This document shows positions 35,728 through 42,942 of a DNA stretch of 64,000 nucleotides, piece by piece. The notes under the pieces are model-generated. The model made no database searches. It was not told where the DNA came from and saw nothing but the letters and a program-made list of their open reading frames with translations. This stretch comes from Promicromonospora thailandica (GTDB lineage: Bacteria; Actinomycetota; Actinomycetes; Actinomycetales; Cellulomonadaceae): the NCBI RefSeq assembly GCF_024171955.1, contig NZ_JAMTCS010000001.1:372001-436000 (forward strand). Direction: 5' to 3'. The position numbers were made by a program, and so were the translations under genes. Position 1 is the stretch's first letter, and every line of letters starts with the position of its first letter.

Positions 35728-36819
35728 TCACGAGATCGCGCCCTGCGACCGGCTGAAGAGGTTGTCGCAGGCGAAGTCGGCCTCGCTCGTCTCCGGGGAG
35801 ACGAAGTCGGCCACGTTGTCCTGCTGGATGAGGAACTGCTCGGCGAACCAGGCGCGGTCGTCGGCGGCGATGTCCTCGACGGCGAGCTCGCCGGTGGCGA
35901 CGCAGTAGCCGATGGCCAGGCCGATGCCACCCTGCCACGGGCCGTCGCTCGAGACGGTCGCGGTCATGGTGCCCTCCTCGATGGCGGTCAGGGCGTCCGG
36001 CACGGCGTCGATGCCGACCACCGCGACGTCGTCCCGCCCGGCCTGCTGGAGGGCCTCGAGCGCCCCGAGCGCCATGTCGTCGTTGGCCGCCCAGATGCCC
36101 TTGATGTCGTCACCGTGCTTGGTGAGCAGCGTCTTGGTCACCTCGAGCGCCTCGGCGCGGGAGAAGTTGGCGGTCTGGTCGTCGAGCAGCTCGACGTCGG
36201 GGTTGCCCGCGAGCGACTCCTCCAGGCCGGCGAAGCGGTCCTTGGCGGCGCCGGTGTCGAGGATGCCCTGGAGGGCGACGATGCCGCCCGAGCCGCCGAT
36301 GGCCTCGGCCAGCGCGTCGCCGATCTGCCTGCCGGACTCCACCCCGTCGTAGGTGATGTGCGACAGCCAGGAGTCGTAGTCGGCCACGTTCAGGTCGGCC
36401 GGCTTGTTCCACTGCGTCACGAGGTAGGCACCGGCCGCCTCGGCACCCTCCACGATGGGCGGGGTGTCGGAGTCGCCGTTGGGCAGGATGTTCATGACCA
36501 GGCACTCGGTGTCGCCGGCGAGCAGCTGGCTGATCTGCTCCTGCTGGCGCGTCGAGTCGCCGTCGTAGGTCAGGCGCTCCTGGGTGAGGCCGACCTGCTC
36601 GGCGAAGGCGTCGCCGCCGTCGAGCCACGAGGCCTCGTAGGGGTTGGACTCGTTGCGGACCTGGCCCACCAGGGTCACGTCGGCGGGGTCGCAGGCGCCG
36701 GAGGCCACGTCGCCGCCGGCGGCCCCGCCGCCGGCGGCCGTCTCGGTGCAGCCCGTGAGGGCGGCGGCCGCGAGGGCCACGCCGAGCACGGCAGCCGTGG
36801 GTCGAGAGGTGAACTTCAT
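35728..36819 (-). CDS. Sugar ABC transporter substrate-binding lipoprotein (RbsB-like)
   Basis: A 363-residue extracellular receptor. Signal peptide MKFTSRPTAAVLGVALAAAALTGC with the lipobox cysteine at residue 24, a Gly-rich linker, then the Peripla_BP_4 fold with DVTLVGQVRNESNPYEASWL, ECLVMNILPNGDSDTPPIVEGAEAAG and GIWAANDDMALGALEALQQAG. It is the first gene of the CUT2 importer set, 60 nt after kduD. Its leader (GGATCAACG before ATGAA) is the same as that of the ThuA-oxidase gene. Confidence 0.92.
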   Translation of the reverse strand: MKFTSRPTAAVLGVALAAAALTGCTETAAGGGAAGGDVASGACDPADVTLVGQVRNESNPYEASWLDGGDAFAEQVGLTQERLTYDGDSTRQQEQISQLLAGDTECLVMNILPNGDSDTPPIVEGAEAAGAYLVTQWNKPADLNVADYDSWLSHITYDGVESGRQIGDALAEAIGGSGGIVALQGILDTGAAKDRFAGLEESLAGNPDVELLDDQTANFSRAEALEVTKTLLTKHGDDIKGIWAANDDMALGALEALQQAGRDDVAVVGIDAVPDALTAIEEGTMTATVSSDGPWQGGIGLAIGYCVATGELAVEDIAADDRAWFAEQFLIQQDNVADFVSPETSEADFACDNLFSRSQGAIS

Positions 36820-36879
36820 CGTTGATCCTCGATTTCGTTGGTGCCGGTGACCGGCGGGGGGTGTCGTAGGGACGGAGGG

Positions 36880-37650
36880 TCAGCGGGCCATCCAGCCTCC
36901 GTCGACGGCCAGCACGTGGCCGTTGACGTAGTCGGCGGCCGGGGAGCTGAGGAAGACGGCAGCTCCGGCGACGTCCTCGGCGGTACCCCAGCGGCCGGCC
37001 GGGATCCGTTCGAGGATCGAGCGTGAGCGGTCCGCGTCCTCGCGGAGCGCCGTGGTGTTGTCGGTGACCATGTAGCCGGGCGCGATGGCGTTGACCTGGA
37101 CGCCGTGCGGCCCCCACTCGTTCGCCAGCGCCTTGGTGATGCCCGCGACGCCGTGCTTGGAGGCGGCGTACGAGACCACCCGGAGGCCGCCCTGGAAGGA
37201 CAGCAGGCTGGCGATGCTGACGACCTTGCCGTGGCCGCGCGCGACCATGGGCCGGCCGAGCTGCTGGGTGAGGAAGAAGAGGCCGTTGAGGTTGACGTCG
37301 AGCACGCGCTGCCAGGAGTCCCGGCCGACGTCGACGGAGTCGGCGCGGTCGATGATCCCGGCGTTGTTGACCAGGACGTCGACCTGCCGCGACGCGTTCA
37401 GGTCGGCGCCGACCCGCTCGACCGCGTCCAGGTCGCTCACGTCCAGGTCGACGACGTCGGCCTTCCCGCCCGCCTCGGTGACCAGGTCGCGCGTGGCGTC
37501 CTGGTGGCCGGGGCGCCCGAGGAGCACGACGTCGGCGCCCGCGCGCGCGAGGCCGACGGCGACGGCCTGTCCGAGGCCCCGGCCCGCGCCCGTCACCACG
37601 GCGCACCGGCCGTGCAGGTCGAAGGGCGAGGTGGCGCCGGTCGCGGTCAC
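36880..37650 (-). CDS. kduD: SDR oxidoreductase, KduD-like (2-deoxy-D-gluconate 3-dehydrogenase family)
   Basis: A 256-residue classical short-chain dehydrogenase: TGAGRGLG at 20-27, NNAG at 95-98, and catalytic S149-Y161-xxx-K165 in the region VSIASLLSFQGGLRVVSYAASKHG. KduD reduces 2,5-diketo-3-deoxygluconate to 2-keto-3-deoxygluconate (KDG). The assignment rests on the direct 4-nt overlap with kduI, its pathway partner, and on KduD-like motifs such as IPAGRWGTAEDVAGAAVFLSS. GTG 37650 overlaps the kduI stop. Confidence 0.85.
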   Translation of the reverse strand: MTATGATSPFDLHGRCAVVTGAGRGLGQAVAVGLARAGADVVLLGRPGHQDATRDLVTEAGGKADVVDLDVSDLDAVERVGADLNASRQVDVLVNNAGIIDRADSVDVGRDSWQRVLDVNLNGLFFLTQQLGRPMVARGHGKVVSIASLLSFQGGLRVVSYAASKHGVAGITKALANEWGPHGVQVNAIAPGYMVTDNTTALREDADRSRSILERIPAGRWGTAEDVAGAAVFLSSPAADYVNGHVLAVDGGWMAR

Positions 37651-38465
37651 AGGTCCTCCAGCGCCACGGGGCTGAGGTCGGTGTAGACGTTGTTCTCCCC
37701 GGCCATGGCCCAGATGAAGGCGTACGACCCGGTGCCGGCCCCCGCGTGGATGGACCACGGCGGGGAGATCACGGCCTCGCGGTTGCGCATCACGAGGTGG
37801 CGCGTGGCGCCGGGCTGCCCGAGGAAGTGGAAGACGCGGTCGGTCTCCTCGAGGTCCACGTAGCAGTAGATCTCGGTGCGCCGGTCGTGCAGGTGCGGCG
37901 GGAAGGTGTTCCAGACGGAGCCGCTGGCGATGACCGTCACGCCGAACTGGAGCACGGAGGTCTGCAGCTCCTGGCCCCACGCGTAGCGGAAGAGGTTGCG
38001 CTCGTTGGCCGCCTCGGCCGAGCCCAGCGCGACCGGCTCCACCTCGGTGTGGCGCAGCGCCGTGGTCGGGTAGGTCGCGTGCGCCGGGGCCGACACGAAG
38101 TAGAAGGCGGCGTCGGCGCCGCCGAAGGTGACCTGGCTCCCCCGGCCCACGAAGAGGCCGTCGAGGTGGTCGAGCTCGTACTTCTCGTCGTCGACGACGA
38201 CGTGGCCCGCACCTCCGACGTTGATGACCCCCAGCTCGCGCCCCTCGAGGTGGGACGCCGTCCCCAGCACCTCGGTCCAGGCGGGCAGCTCCACCTCGTC
38301 GGTGCCGGGGACCGCCCCGCCCACGACCAGCCGGTCGTCGTGGGTGTACGTTCCCCGCACCTCGCCGGCCGCGAAGAGGTCGGGAACGAGGAAGCTCTCC
38401 CGGAGGTCCGCGGTGGTGGCCGTCTCCGCGCCGGACGGAGATGTCGAGTATCGAACCTGGATCAC
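37647..38465 (-). CDS. kduI: 5-dehydro-4-deoxy-D-glucuronate isomerase
   Basis: A 272-residue cupin isomerase that converts 5-keto-4-deoxyuronate (from unsaturated pectin- or glycosaminoglycan-derived uronates) to 2,5-diketo-3-deoxygluconate. The zinc ligands are visible as H191 and H193 (FPPHLHDRRTEIYCYVDL), E198 and H240 (PPWSIHAGAGTGSYAFIWAMAGEN). The length equals that of E. coli KduI (278). GTG 38465 has GAGGGG about 8 nt upstream. First gene of the operon, divergent from an IclR-type regulator. Confidence 0.95.
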   Translation of the reverse strand: MIQVRYSTSPSGAETATTADLRESFLVPDLFAAGEVRGTYTHDDRLVVGGAVPGTDEVELPAWTEVLGTASHLEGRELGVINVGGAGHVVVDDEKYELDHLDGLFVGRGSQVTFGGADAAFYFVSAPAHATYPTTALRHTEVEPVALGSAEAANERNLFRYAWGQELQTSVLQFGVTVIASGSVWNTFPPHLHDRRTEIYCYVDLEETDRVFHFLGQPGATRHLVMRNREAVISPPWSIHAGAGTGSYAFIWAMAGENNVYTDLSPVALEDL

Positions 38466-38483
38466 GAAGTCGCCCCTCGGTTT

Positions 38484-38592
38484 GTGAACTGCGTTCGTCT
38501 ATGTGAACTACGCCGACCATAGACGTGACCCCGGTCACGGGTCAAGGGGCGGAAACCTGTCCATGTATGCGAACTCGCGGTAGTGTCAGAAT
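38484..38592. promoter_or_regulatory. IclR-kduI divergent regulatory region
   Basis: GTGAACT occurs at 38484-38490 and 38503-38509 (19 nt apart, on one face of the helix), and a related GCGAACT at 38569-38575. The first is half of a near-palindrome TGAAC-TGC-GTTCG (38485-38497). A separate dyad CGTGACC-CC-GGTCACG fills 38524-38539. TAGTGT (38581-38586) is a good -10 for the regulator gene. KdgR-type IclR proteins bind RAAAC-N3-GTTTY-like dyads, so the TGAAC-N3-GTTCG site is the best operator candidate. Confidence 0.5.
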
Positions 38593-38641
38593 CACCCCGG
38601 GGCCCGGACCTGGGTACCCCCGCGGCACCAGAGGAGAGTTC

Positions 38642-39439
38642 ATGCAGCGTCAGACGGAGCTTCAGAGGGAGACGGTCACCGAAGCGGGGCCGGTCAAGTC
38701 AGCGGCCCGCGCCCTCGACCTGCTGGACGACATCGCGGCCCACGGCCCCGGCACCCAGCTCCAGCTCTCGACGCGCCTCAACATCCCCAAGAGCAGCCTG
38801 CACGCGCTGCTGCGCACCATGACGGACCGCGGCTGGCTGCAGACCGACCCCACCGGCAGCGTCTACCAGCTCGGGATCCACTCCCTGGTCGTGAGCTCGG
38901 CGTACCTCGACGGCGACCCCGTGCTCGCCCGCGCCACGGCCGTGCTCGACGAGGTGGCCGCCGCCACCGAGGAGACCGTGCACCTCGGCCGGCTCGACGG
39001 GGCCGACGTCATCTACACCGCGAAGCGCGAGTCGGTGCACCCGCTGCGCATGCACTCCGCCGTCGGCCGACGGCTGCCCGCGTACGCCACGTCGCTGGGA
39101 CGTGCGCTGCTCGCCGAGCTGCCGCCCGAGTCCCGCAGCGCCCTGGTGCCGGAGTCGATCGCCGCGATCACGCCGCGCACGACCACCGACAAGGACGCCG
39201 TGCTCGAGATCATCGACCAGGCGGCCTACCAGGGCTACGCCACGGAGAGCGAGGAGTCGTGCCTGGGTGTGCGCTGCTTCGGCGTCGCGCTGCCCTTCAC
39301 CAACAGCTCGGCGGACGCGATGAGCGTCGCCGTGCCGATCAGCCGGCTCGGCAACGGGCGTGAGGACCTGATCATCGAGACGCTGCTCAGCGTGCGGTCG
39401 CGCCTGGCCGCGGTGCACGACAACAGCCTGGTGCGCTGA
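38642..39439 (+). CDS. IclR-family transcriptional regulator of the kdu locus
   Basis: A 265-residue regulator. The winged helix-turn-helix is KSAARALDLLDDIAAHGPGTQLQLSTRLNIPKSSLHALLRTM (residues about 20-61). The effector domain ends with EESCLGVRCFGVALPFTNSSADAMSVAVPIS. KdgR, which controls uronate and pectin catabolism, belongs to this family. ATG 38642 follows GAGGAGAG; the reading frame upstream lacks a plausible start. Divergent position from kduI argues that it controls the operon. A TCCCGGG-C-CCCGGGA repeat (39443-39457) just after the stop may terminate it. Confidence 0.92.
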   Translation: MQRQTELQRETVTEAGPVKSAARALDLLDDIAAHGPGTQLQLSTRLNIPKSSLHALLRTMTDRGWLQTDPTGSVYQLGIHSLVVSSAYLDGDPVLARATAVLDEVAAATEETVHLGRLDGADVIYTAKRESVHPLRMHSAVGRRLPAYATSLGRALLAELPPESRSALVPESIAAITPRTTTDKDAVLEIIDQAAYQGYATESEESCLGVRCFGVALPFTNSSADAMSVAVPISRLGNGREDLIIETLLSVRSRLAAVHDNSLVR

Positions 39440-39492
39440 CCTTCCCGGGCCCCGGGACCTCGAAGGCTCAGGCGGCTCGGCGGCTCGGAGGC

Positions 39493-39933
39493 TCAGGGCG
39501 CGAGGCCCTGCTCGTCCATCTCGGCCTGGCAGTCGTGGCCGCGGGCGAGCGCGGCGCGATAGCGCGCGGCCTCGGTCCGGACGGCGGCCTGGTCCGCCCG
39601 CAGCCGGGTGATCTGCTCCTCGACGGCGGCGGCGTGGCGCTCGAGCAGCGCGATCCGTGTGCGGTGGCTCTCGAGCCCGGCCGGAGCCAGCCGCACGAAC
39701 TCGCGCACCTCCGCCACGGGCATCCCCGTGCGCCGCAGCACCTGGACGAGCCGGACGAAGCCCACGGCCAGCGGCGAGTACCGGCGCCGGCCGTCCGGGC
39801 CCCGGCCGACGTCGGGCAGCAGGCCCGTGCGCTCGTACCAGCGCAGCGTGTCGAGGCTCAGGCCCGTCAGCTCCGAGACCGCGCGGATGCCGATCCCGTC
39901 CGGGGGCGTCGAGGTGCCGCTCACCCGAGCCAC
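39493..39933 (-). CDS. MerR-family transcriptional regulator
   Basis: A 146-residue regulator. The MerR helix-turn-helix and wing are GIRAVSELTGLSLDTLRWYERTGLLPDVGRGPDGRRRYSPLAVG (residues about 14-57), followed by the long dimerisation helix (about 80-140). A single pair of C-terminal residues, HDC, is present but not a metal-site CxxC, so the inducer is probably organic or redox. The GTG is 1 nt after the alcohol dehydrogenase stop, so it is in the same transcript. It resembles AdhR/NmlR-type MerR proteins that act on neighbouring aldehyde-stress genes. Confidence 0.9.
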   Translation of the reverse strand: MARVSGTSTPPDGIGIRAVSELTGLSLDTLRWYERTGLLPDVGRGPDGRRRYSPLAVGFVRLVQVLRRTGMPVAEVREFVRLAPAGLESHRTRIALLERHAAAVEEQITRLRADQAAVRTEAARYRAALARGHDCQAEMDEQGLAP

Positions 39934-39934
39934 A

Positions 39935-40982
39935 CTAGCTCCGCCACGCCGCGGCCCGGCCGGCCACGTCGAGCACGAACCGGTACCGCACGTCGTTCTT
40001 CGCCAGGCGTGCGAACGCCGTGCCGACCTCGGCGAGCGGGAGCACCTCGACGTCCGCCACGATGCCGTGCGCGGCGCAGAAGTCCAGCATCTCCTGCGTC
40101 CGCACCGTGCCGGCGCCCGCGGACAGGGTCATCGTGCGGCCGAGCAGCGCCATGGGCTCCAGGTCGTAGCGGCCGGCCGTGCTGAGCACGACCAACTCGC
40201 CGCCGAGCCGGAGCGTGCGCAGGTACGGCGACCGGTCGTGCTGCGCCGACGCGGTGTCGACCACGAGGTCGAGCGGGCCGGCGGCCCGCATCGCGGCCTC
40301 GTCCGTGGATACGACCACCGCGTCGGCGCCCAGGTCGCGTGCGGCCCGGACCTTGTCCGCCGATGTGGTGAAGACCGTGACGTGGGCCCCCAGCGCCGCC
40401 GCGAACCGCACCGCCAGGTGGCCGAGCCCACCGAGCCCGACGACGCCGACCCGGTCCCCCGCGCCGACGCCCGCCCGCCGCAGCGGGTCGAACGTCGTGA
40501 CGCCCGCGCACATGAGGGGTGCCGCGCCGGCGGGGTCCAGGCCCCGCCGGCAGGTGGTACACGAACGCCTCCCGCACCACGTACTCGGTCGAGTAGGCGC
40601 CGCGGGTCGTGCTGCCGTCGTGCCGGTCGACCCCGCCGTAGGTCGTGGTCGGGAGCTCCTCGCAGTACGTCTCGCGGTGATCGAGGCAGGCCGCGCACAC
40701 GCCGCAGGAGTCGACGACGTTGCCCACGGCCACCGGGTCCCCCACCCGGAACCGGGTCACGTCGGCCCCGACGGCTGCGACCTCGCCCACGAACTCGTGG
40801 CCCGGCACCAGCGGCTCCGCGCCCGGGGCCAGGGCCTCGACGGCGTGGAGGTCGCTGTGACACACCCCCGCGTACGTGACCCGCACCGCGACGTCGTCGG
40901 GGTGCAGGTCACGCCGCTCGAAGGTGTAGGGCCGCAGGTCGTGTCCGGGTCCGAAGGCCGCGTAGCCGGTGGTCTCGCGCAT
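39935..40982 (-). pseudogene. Zinc-dependent alcohol dehydrogenase with a +1 frameshift
   Basis: Two reading frames together form one cinnamyl-alcohol/YahK-type NADP alcohol dehydrogenase. Frame 1, from ATG 40982, has CHSDLHAVEALAPG (catalytic Zn), GHEFVGEVAAVG and the structural-Zn cysteines CGVCAACLDHRETYCEE, and ends in sense at HLPAG. Frame 2 continues with GLDPAGAAPLMCAG, then VGVVGLGGLGHLAVRFAAALG (NADP fold) to the TAG at 39935. The switch lies at a CCCC run (40542-40545 on the plus strand): removing one base restores a 348-residue protein, the family length. Either an inactivating mutation or a sequencing error; the intact MerR promoter and downstream regulator favour an error or recent change. 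Confidence 0.85.
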
Positions 40983-40989
40983 ACCGGCG

Positions 40990-41020
40990 ACGCTACGAGC
41001 TGGAGTGCGCTCCAGCGCAA
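40990..41020 (-). promoter_or_regulatory. MerR-type promoter with 19-bp spacer and perfect dyad
   Basis: Minus strand: TTGCGC -35 (41020-41015), then exactly 19 bp, then TAGCGT -10 (40995-40990). The dyad GCTGGAG-N4-CTCCAGC (40999-41016) lies mostly in the spacer. An overlong 19-bp spacer with a GGAG-N4-CTCC dyad is the defining architecture of MerR-activated promoters. The start codon is 7 nt after the -10, so the transcript is probably leaderless. Confidence 0.8.
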
Positions 41021-41061
41021 ACGCGGCCGACGGACACGGCGCTGCTCGGCCGGCCTCCGGG

Positions 41062-41442
41062 TCAGGCGGCCGGGCGGGGCGCGGAACGGGCCGGGAGCGC
41101 CAGCGCGTGGACGGAAGCGACCGAGGCGAGCGCCGCGTCCAGGGCCTGCGGGGTCAGGCCGTGCTCGGCGACCTGGGCGTGGACCGCGGCGAGCACCTGG
41201 TCGGACGCCGCCCACAGCGGCACGCCGGCCTGGTCGGCCACGTCGAGGAGCATCTGCTCGGCGGTCAGGTCGTCGACCCTGCGCAGGACGGCGACGAGGC
41301 TCTTGGCCCGCTCGACGGAGACCTCGCTGACGACGAGGGCGGGGGCCCCGTCCGGGTGGTGCGACGGCTCCGACTCGTACTCCGACTGGTACGGGGCGGG
41401 CTGGACCTGAGCGGACGGCTGGGCGGTGAGTGACGGCGACAT
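41062..41442 (-). CDS. Small ANTAR-like protein
   Basis: A 126-residue protein. After a 35-residue polar N terminus, the segment SEVSVERAKSLVAVLRRVDDLTAEQMLLDVADQAGVPLWAASDQVL (about residues 38-85) resembles the three-helix ANTAR RNA-binding domain (pattern I-x-x-A-K-x-x-L and spaced alanines). ANTAR domains bind paired hexaloop RNA hairpins and antiterminate. No sensor domain is attached. GGAGG lies 5 nt before the ATG but is part of a hairpin. The match is by eye, so an unrelated helical protein is possible. Confidence 0.55.
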   Translation of the reverse strand: MSPSLTAQPSAQVQPAPYQSEYESEPSHHPDGAPALVVSEVSVERAKSLVAVLRRVDDLTAEQMLLDVADQAGVPLWAASDQVLAAVHAQVAEHGLTPQALDAALASVASVHALALPARSAPRPAA

Positions 41443-41447
41443 ACGAA

Positions 41448-41480
41448 CCTCCAGATCCGATGAGTTGCTGAGATCTGGAG
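41448..41480 (-). promoter_or_regulatory. Leader hairpin that masks the Shine-Dalgarno of the ANTAR-like gene
   Basis: In the transcript, CUCCAGAUC (41480-41472) can pair perfectly with GAUCUGGAG (41457-41449) around a 14-nt loop. Four of the five bases of the GGAGG ribosome site (41452-41448) are inside the 3' arm. A TAGTCT -10 (41511-41506) with TTGCCC 18 bp upstream would start transcription just before it. Confidence 0.6.
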
Positions 41481-41566
41481 CCGCTTCATGACCCCGGGAC
41501 CCACAAGACTAGAGCAAGACCTCGCAAACGGGCAAATATCCCCCAGTGCCTCGAGCGCGCGGATCG

Positions 41567-41602
41567 GGTTCGGGATGCGAGTAACCGCAAACGGGACGAA
41601 CC
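41567..41602 (+). promoter_or_regulatory. Conserved 36-bp element, copy 1
   Basis: GGTTCGGGATGCGAGT, a CGC triplet (41586-41588) and CGAACC (41597-41602) recur in the same order and spacing at 46588-46623: 15 of the first 16 bases match. The ends form an inverted repeat GGTTCG/CGAACC. The element ends 50 nt before the ATG of the 49-residue membrane protein. Confidence 0.6.
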
Positions 41603-41612
41603 TCGGAATAAC

Positions 41613-41633
41613 GGCGACGCGCACTGCGTCGCC
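41613..41633 (+). promoter_or_regulatory. Short hairpin in the leader of the small membrane protein
   Basis: GGCGACGC-N5-GCGTCGCC, an 8-bp stem ending 7 nt before the AGGAGG ribosome site (41641-41646). It does not cover the site. It may stabilise the leader. Confidence 0.4.
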
Positions 41634-41652
41634 ATGACCAAGGAGGTTAGAG

Positions 41653-41802
41653 ATGCCGTCCTGGCTCATCCTCATCATCATCGGTGTCGTGCTCGTGATC
41701 CTGGGAGTCGCCACCGAGATCGGCCAGTTCCTGATCTGGATCGGAGTGGCCGTCCTGGTGGTCAGCCTGGTGCTCGGGCTCGCCCGCCGTACCCGGACGT
41801 GA
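41653..41802 (+). CDS. 49-residue double-span membrane protein
   Basis: A tiny hydrophobic protein, MPSWLILIIIGVVLVILG at the start, a short polar turn ATEIGQ, then FLIWIGVAVLVVSLVLGLA and the positive tail RRTRT. Two membrane helices make a hairpin. Small proteins of this shape are common in actinobacteria and often stress-induced, but their role is unknown. AGGAGG lies 6 nt before the ATG and a strong terminator follows, so the gene is complete and monocistronic. Its promoter region carries the 36-bp element shared with the heptose operon. Confidence 0.8.
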   Translation: MPSWLILIIIGVVLVILGVATEIGQFLIWIGVAVLVVSLVLGLARRTRT

Positions 41803-41817
41803 CGTGACACCTCCGCA

Positions 41818-41855
41818 ACCGGAGCCGGCCGGTGCCCCCACCGGCCGGCTCCGGT
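41818..41855 (+). terminator. Terminator of the small membrane protein
   Basis: A perfect 16-bp stem (41818-41833 with 41840-41855) with a 6-nt loop, 15 nt after the stop codon. Confidence 0.8.
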
Positions 41856-41892
41856 CGTCTCACGCCCGGGTCGCGCTTCGGCGTCGGCCCGG

Positions 41893-41948
41893 GCTGAGTC
41901 GTCGGCGCTGAGTCGTCGGCGCTGAGTCGTCGGCGCTGAGTCGTCGGT
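41893..41948. repeat. Four tandem copies of a 14-bp repeat
   Basis: The unit GCTGAGTCGTCGGC is repeated at 41893, 41907, 41921 and 41935; only the last base of the last copy differs. It lies between a terminator and the EamA gene and is intergenic, ending 27 bp before the proposed EamA start. Confidence 0.9.
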
Positions 41949-41975
41949 GGGCCGGGTCGATGGTGGACTGAGGCG

Positions 41976-42845
41976 ATAGGTGCCCTGCTCGGCCTCCTCT
42001 CGGCCGCCCTCTACGGCGTCGCCGACGCCCTGGGCGGTGTCCTCTCCCGCAGCTGGCCCCCCGTGCGCGTCGCGCTGGCCGGACAGGTCGGCGGGCTCGT
42101 CGTCACCGCGGCGGCGGCGCCCCTCGCGGGCGGCACCGCGCCCACGTCGGCCGACCTGGCCTGGGGCGCGCTCTCCGGCGCCGGAACCGGCGTCGCGATG
42201 GTCTTCCTGTTCCGCGGCATGAGCCGGGGCGCCATGTCCGTGGTCATCCCGGTCAGCGCCGTGGGCGGTCTCGCCCTCCCCGTCCTGGTCACCACCGTGC
42301 TGCTCGGTGAGCGCCCGTCGGCCTGGGCGTGGGCCGGCATCACGCTCGCGCTGCCGGCCCTCTGGCTGGTCTCCCGGACCCGGACGACGACGGCGGACAC
42401 TGCCGCCGGCGTCCGCGACGGGCTGGTGGCGAGCGTCGGCATCGCGCTGCAGTACCTCGCCCTGGCGCAGGCGAGCCCGGGTGCCGGCCTCTGGCCCGTG
42501 ACGTCCGGGCGCGTCACCGCCGTGCTGGTGGTGGCGGCCATGGCGCTGCTGCCCGCCCTGCTGCCCGTGCACCGCGCCGCCCCCCGGCCCGCGCCGGCGC
42601 AGCCCCTGCCCCTACGGGTCACCGCGCTCGCGGGCCTGACCGGCGTCCTCGCCGCTGCCGCCCTCTTCTGCTATCTCCTGGCCACCCGCACGGCGCTGGT
42701 GGCCGTCGCGAGCGCCCTCTCGTGCCTGTACCCGGTGGTGCCGGTGCTGGTGGGCCTGACGTTCCTGCGGGAACGCCCCGGGCGCACGCAGGCGGCCGGC
42801 CTGGTCCTCGCCCTCGCCGCGTGCGCCCTGATCGTCGTGCCGTGA
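41976..42845 (+). CDS. EamA/DMT-family transporter with non-standard start
   Basis: Ten-span drug/metabolite-type permease, about 289 residues if read from 41976. The first helix, GALLGLLSAALYGVADALGG, lies upstream of the first normal start codon (GTG 42063). Between the preceding in-frame stop (41937-41939) and 42063 there is no ATG, GTG or TTG; an ATA at 41976 occupies the place where ATG-GGT-GCC would be expected, with GACTGAGG just upstream. Two EamA halves are clear (SGAGTGVAMVFLFRGMSRGAMSVVIPVSA and the second copy ending RPGRTQAAGLVLALAACALIVV). Either a rare ATA start, a start-codon mutation or a base error. Substrate unknown. Confidence 0.72.
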   Translation: MGALLGLLSAALYGVADALGGVLSRSWPPVRVALAGQVGGLVVTAAAAPLAGGTAPTSADLAWGALSGAGTGVAMVFLFRGMSRGAMSVVIPVSAVGGLALPVLVTTVLLGERPSAWAWAGITLALPALWLVSRTRTTTADTAAGVRDGLVASVGIALQYLALAQASPGAGLWPVTSGRVTAVLVVAAMALLPALLPVHRAAPRPAPAQPLPLRVTALAGLTGVLAAAALFCYLLATRTALVAVASALSCLYPVVPVLVGLTFLRERPGRTQAAGLVLALAACALIVVP

Positions 42846-42942
42846 CTCGACGCGACTCGCCGTGCCGCCGCGCGCCGTCCGAAGGCGAGCGGACCGGGGC
42901 GTCCCTAGTGTCGGAGGGAACCGGACGGCGAAGGAGCATCCC

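Noticed and set aside
39461-39500. GGCGGCTC/GGCTC repeats after the IclR gene as a functional array
   Set aside because: Short, imperfect and partly within the end of the MerR gene; likely simple-sequence drift.
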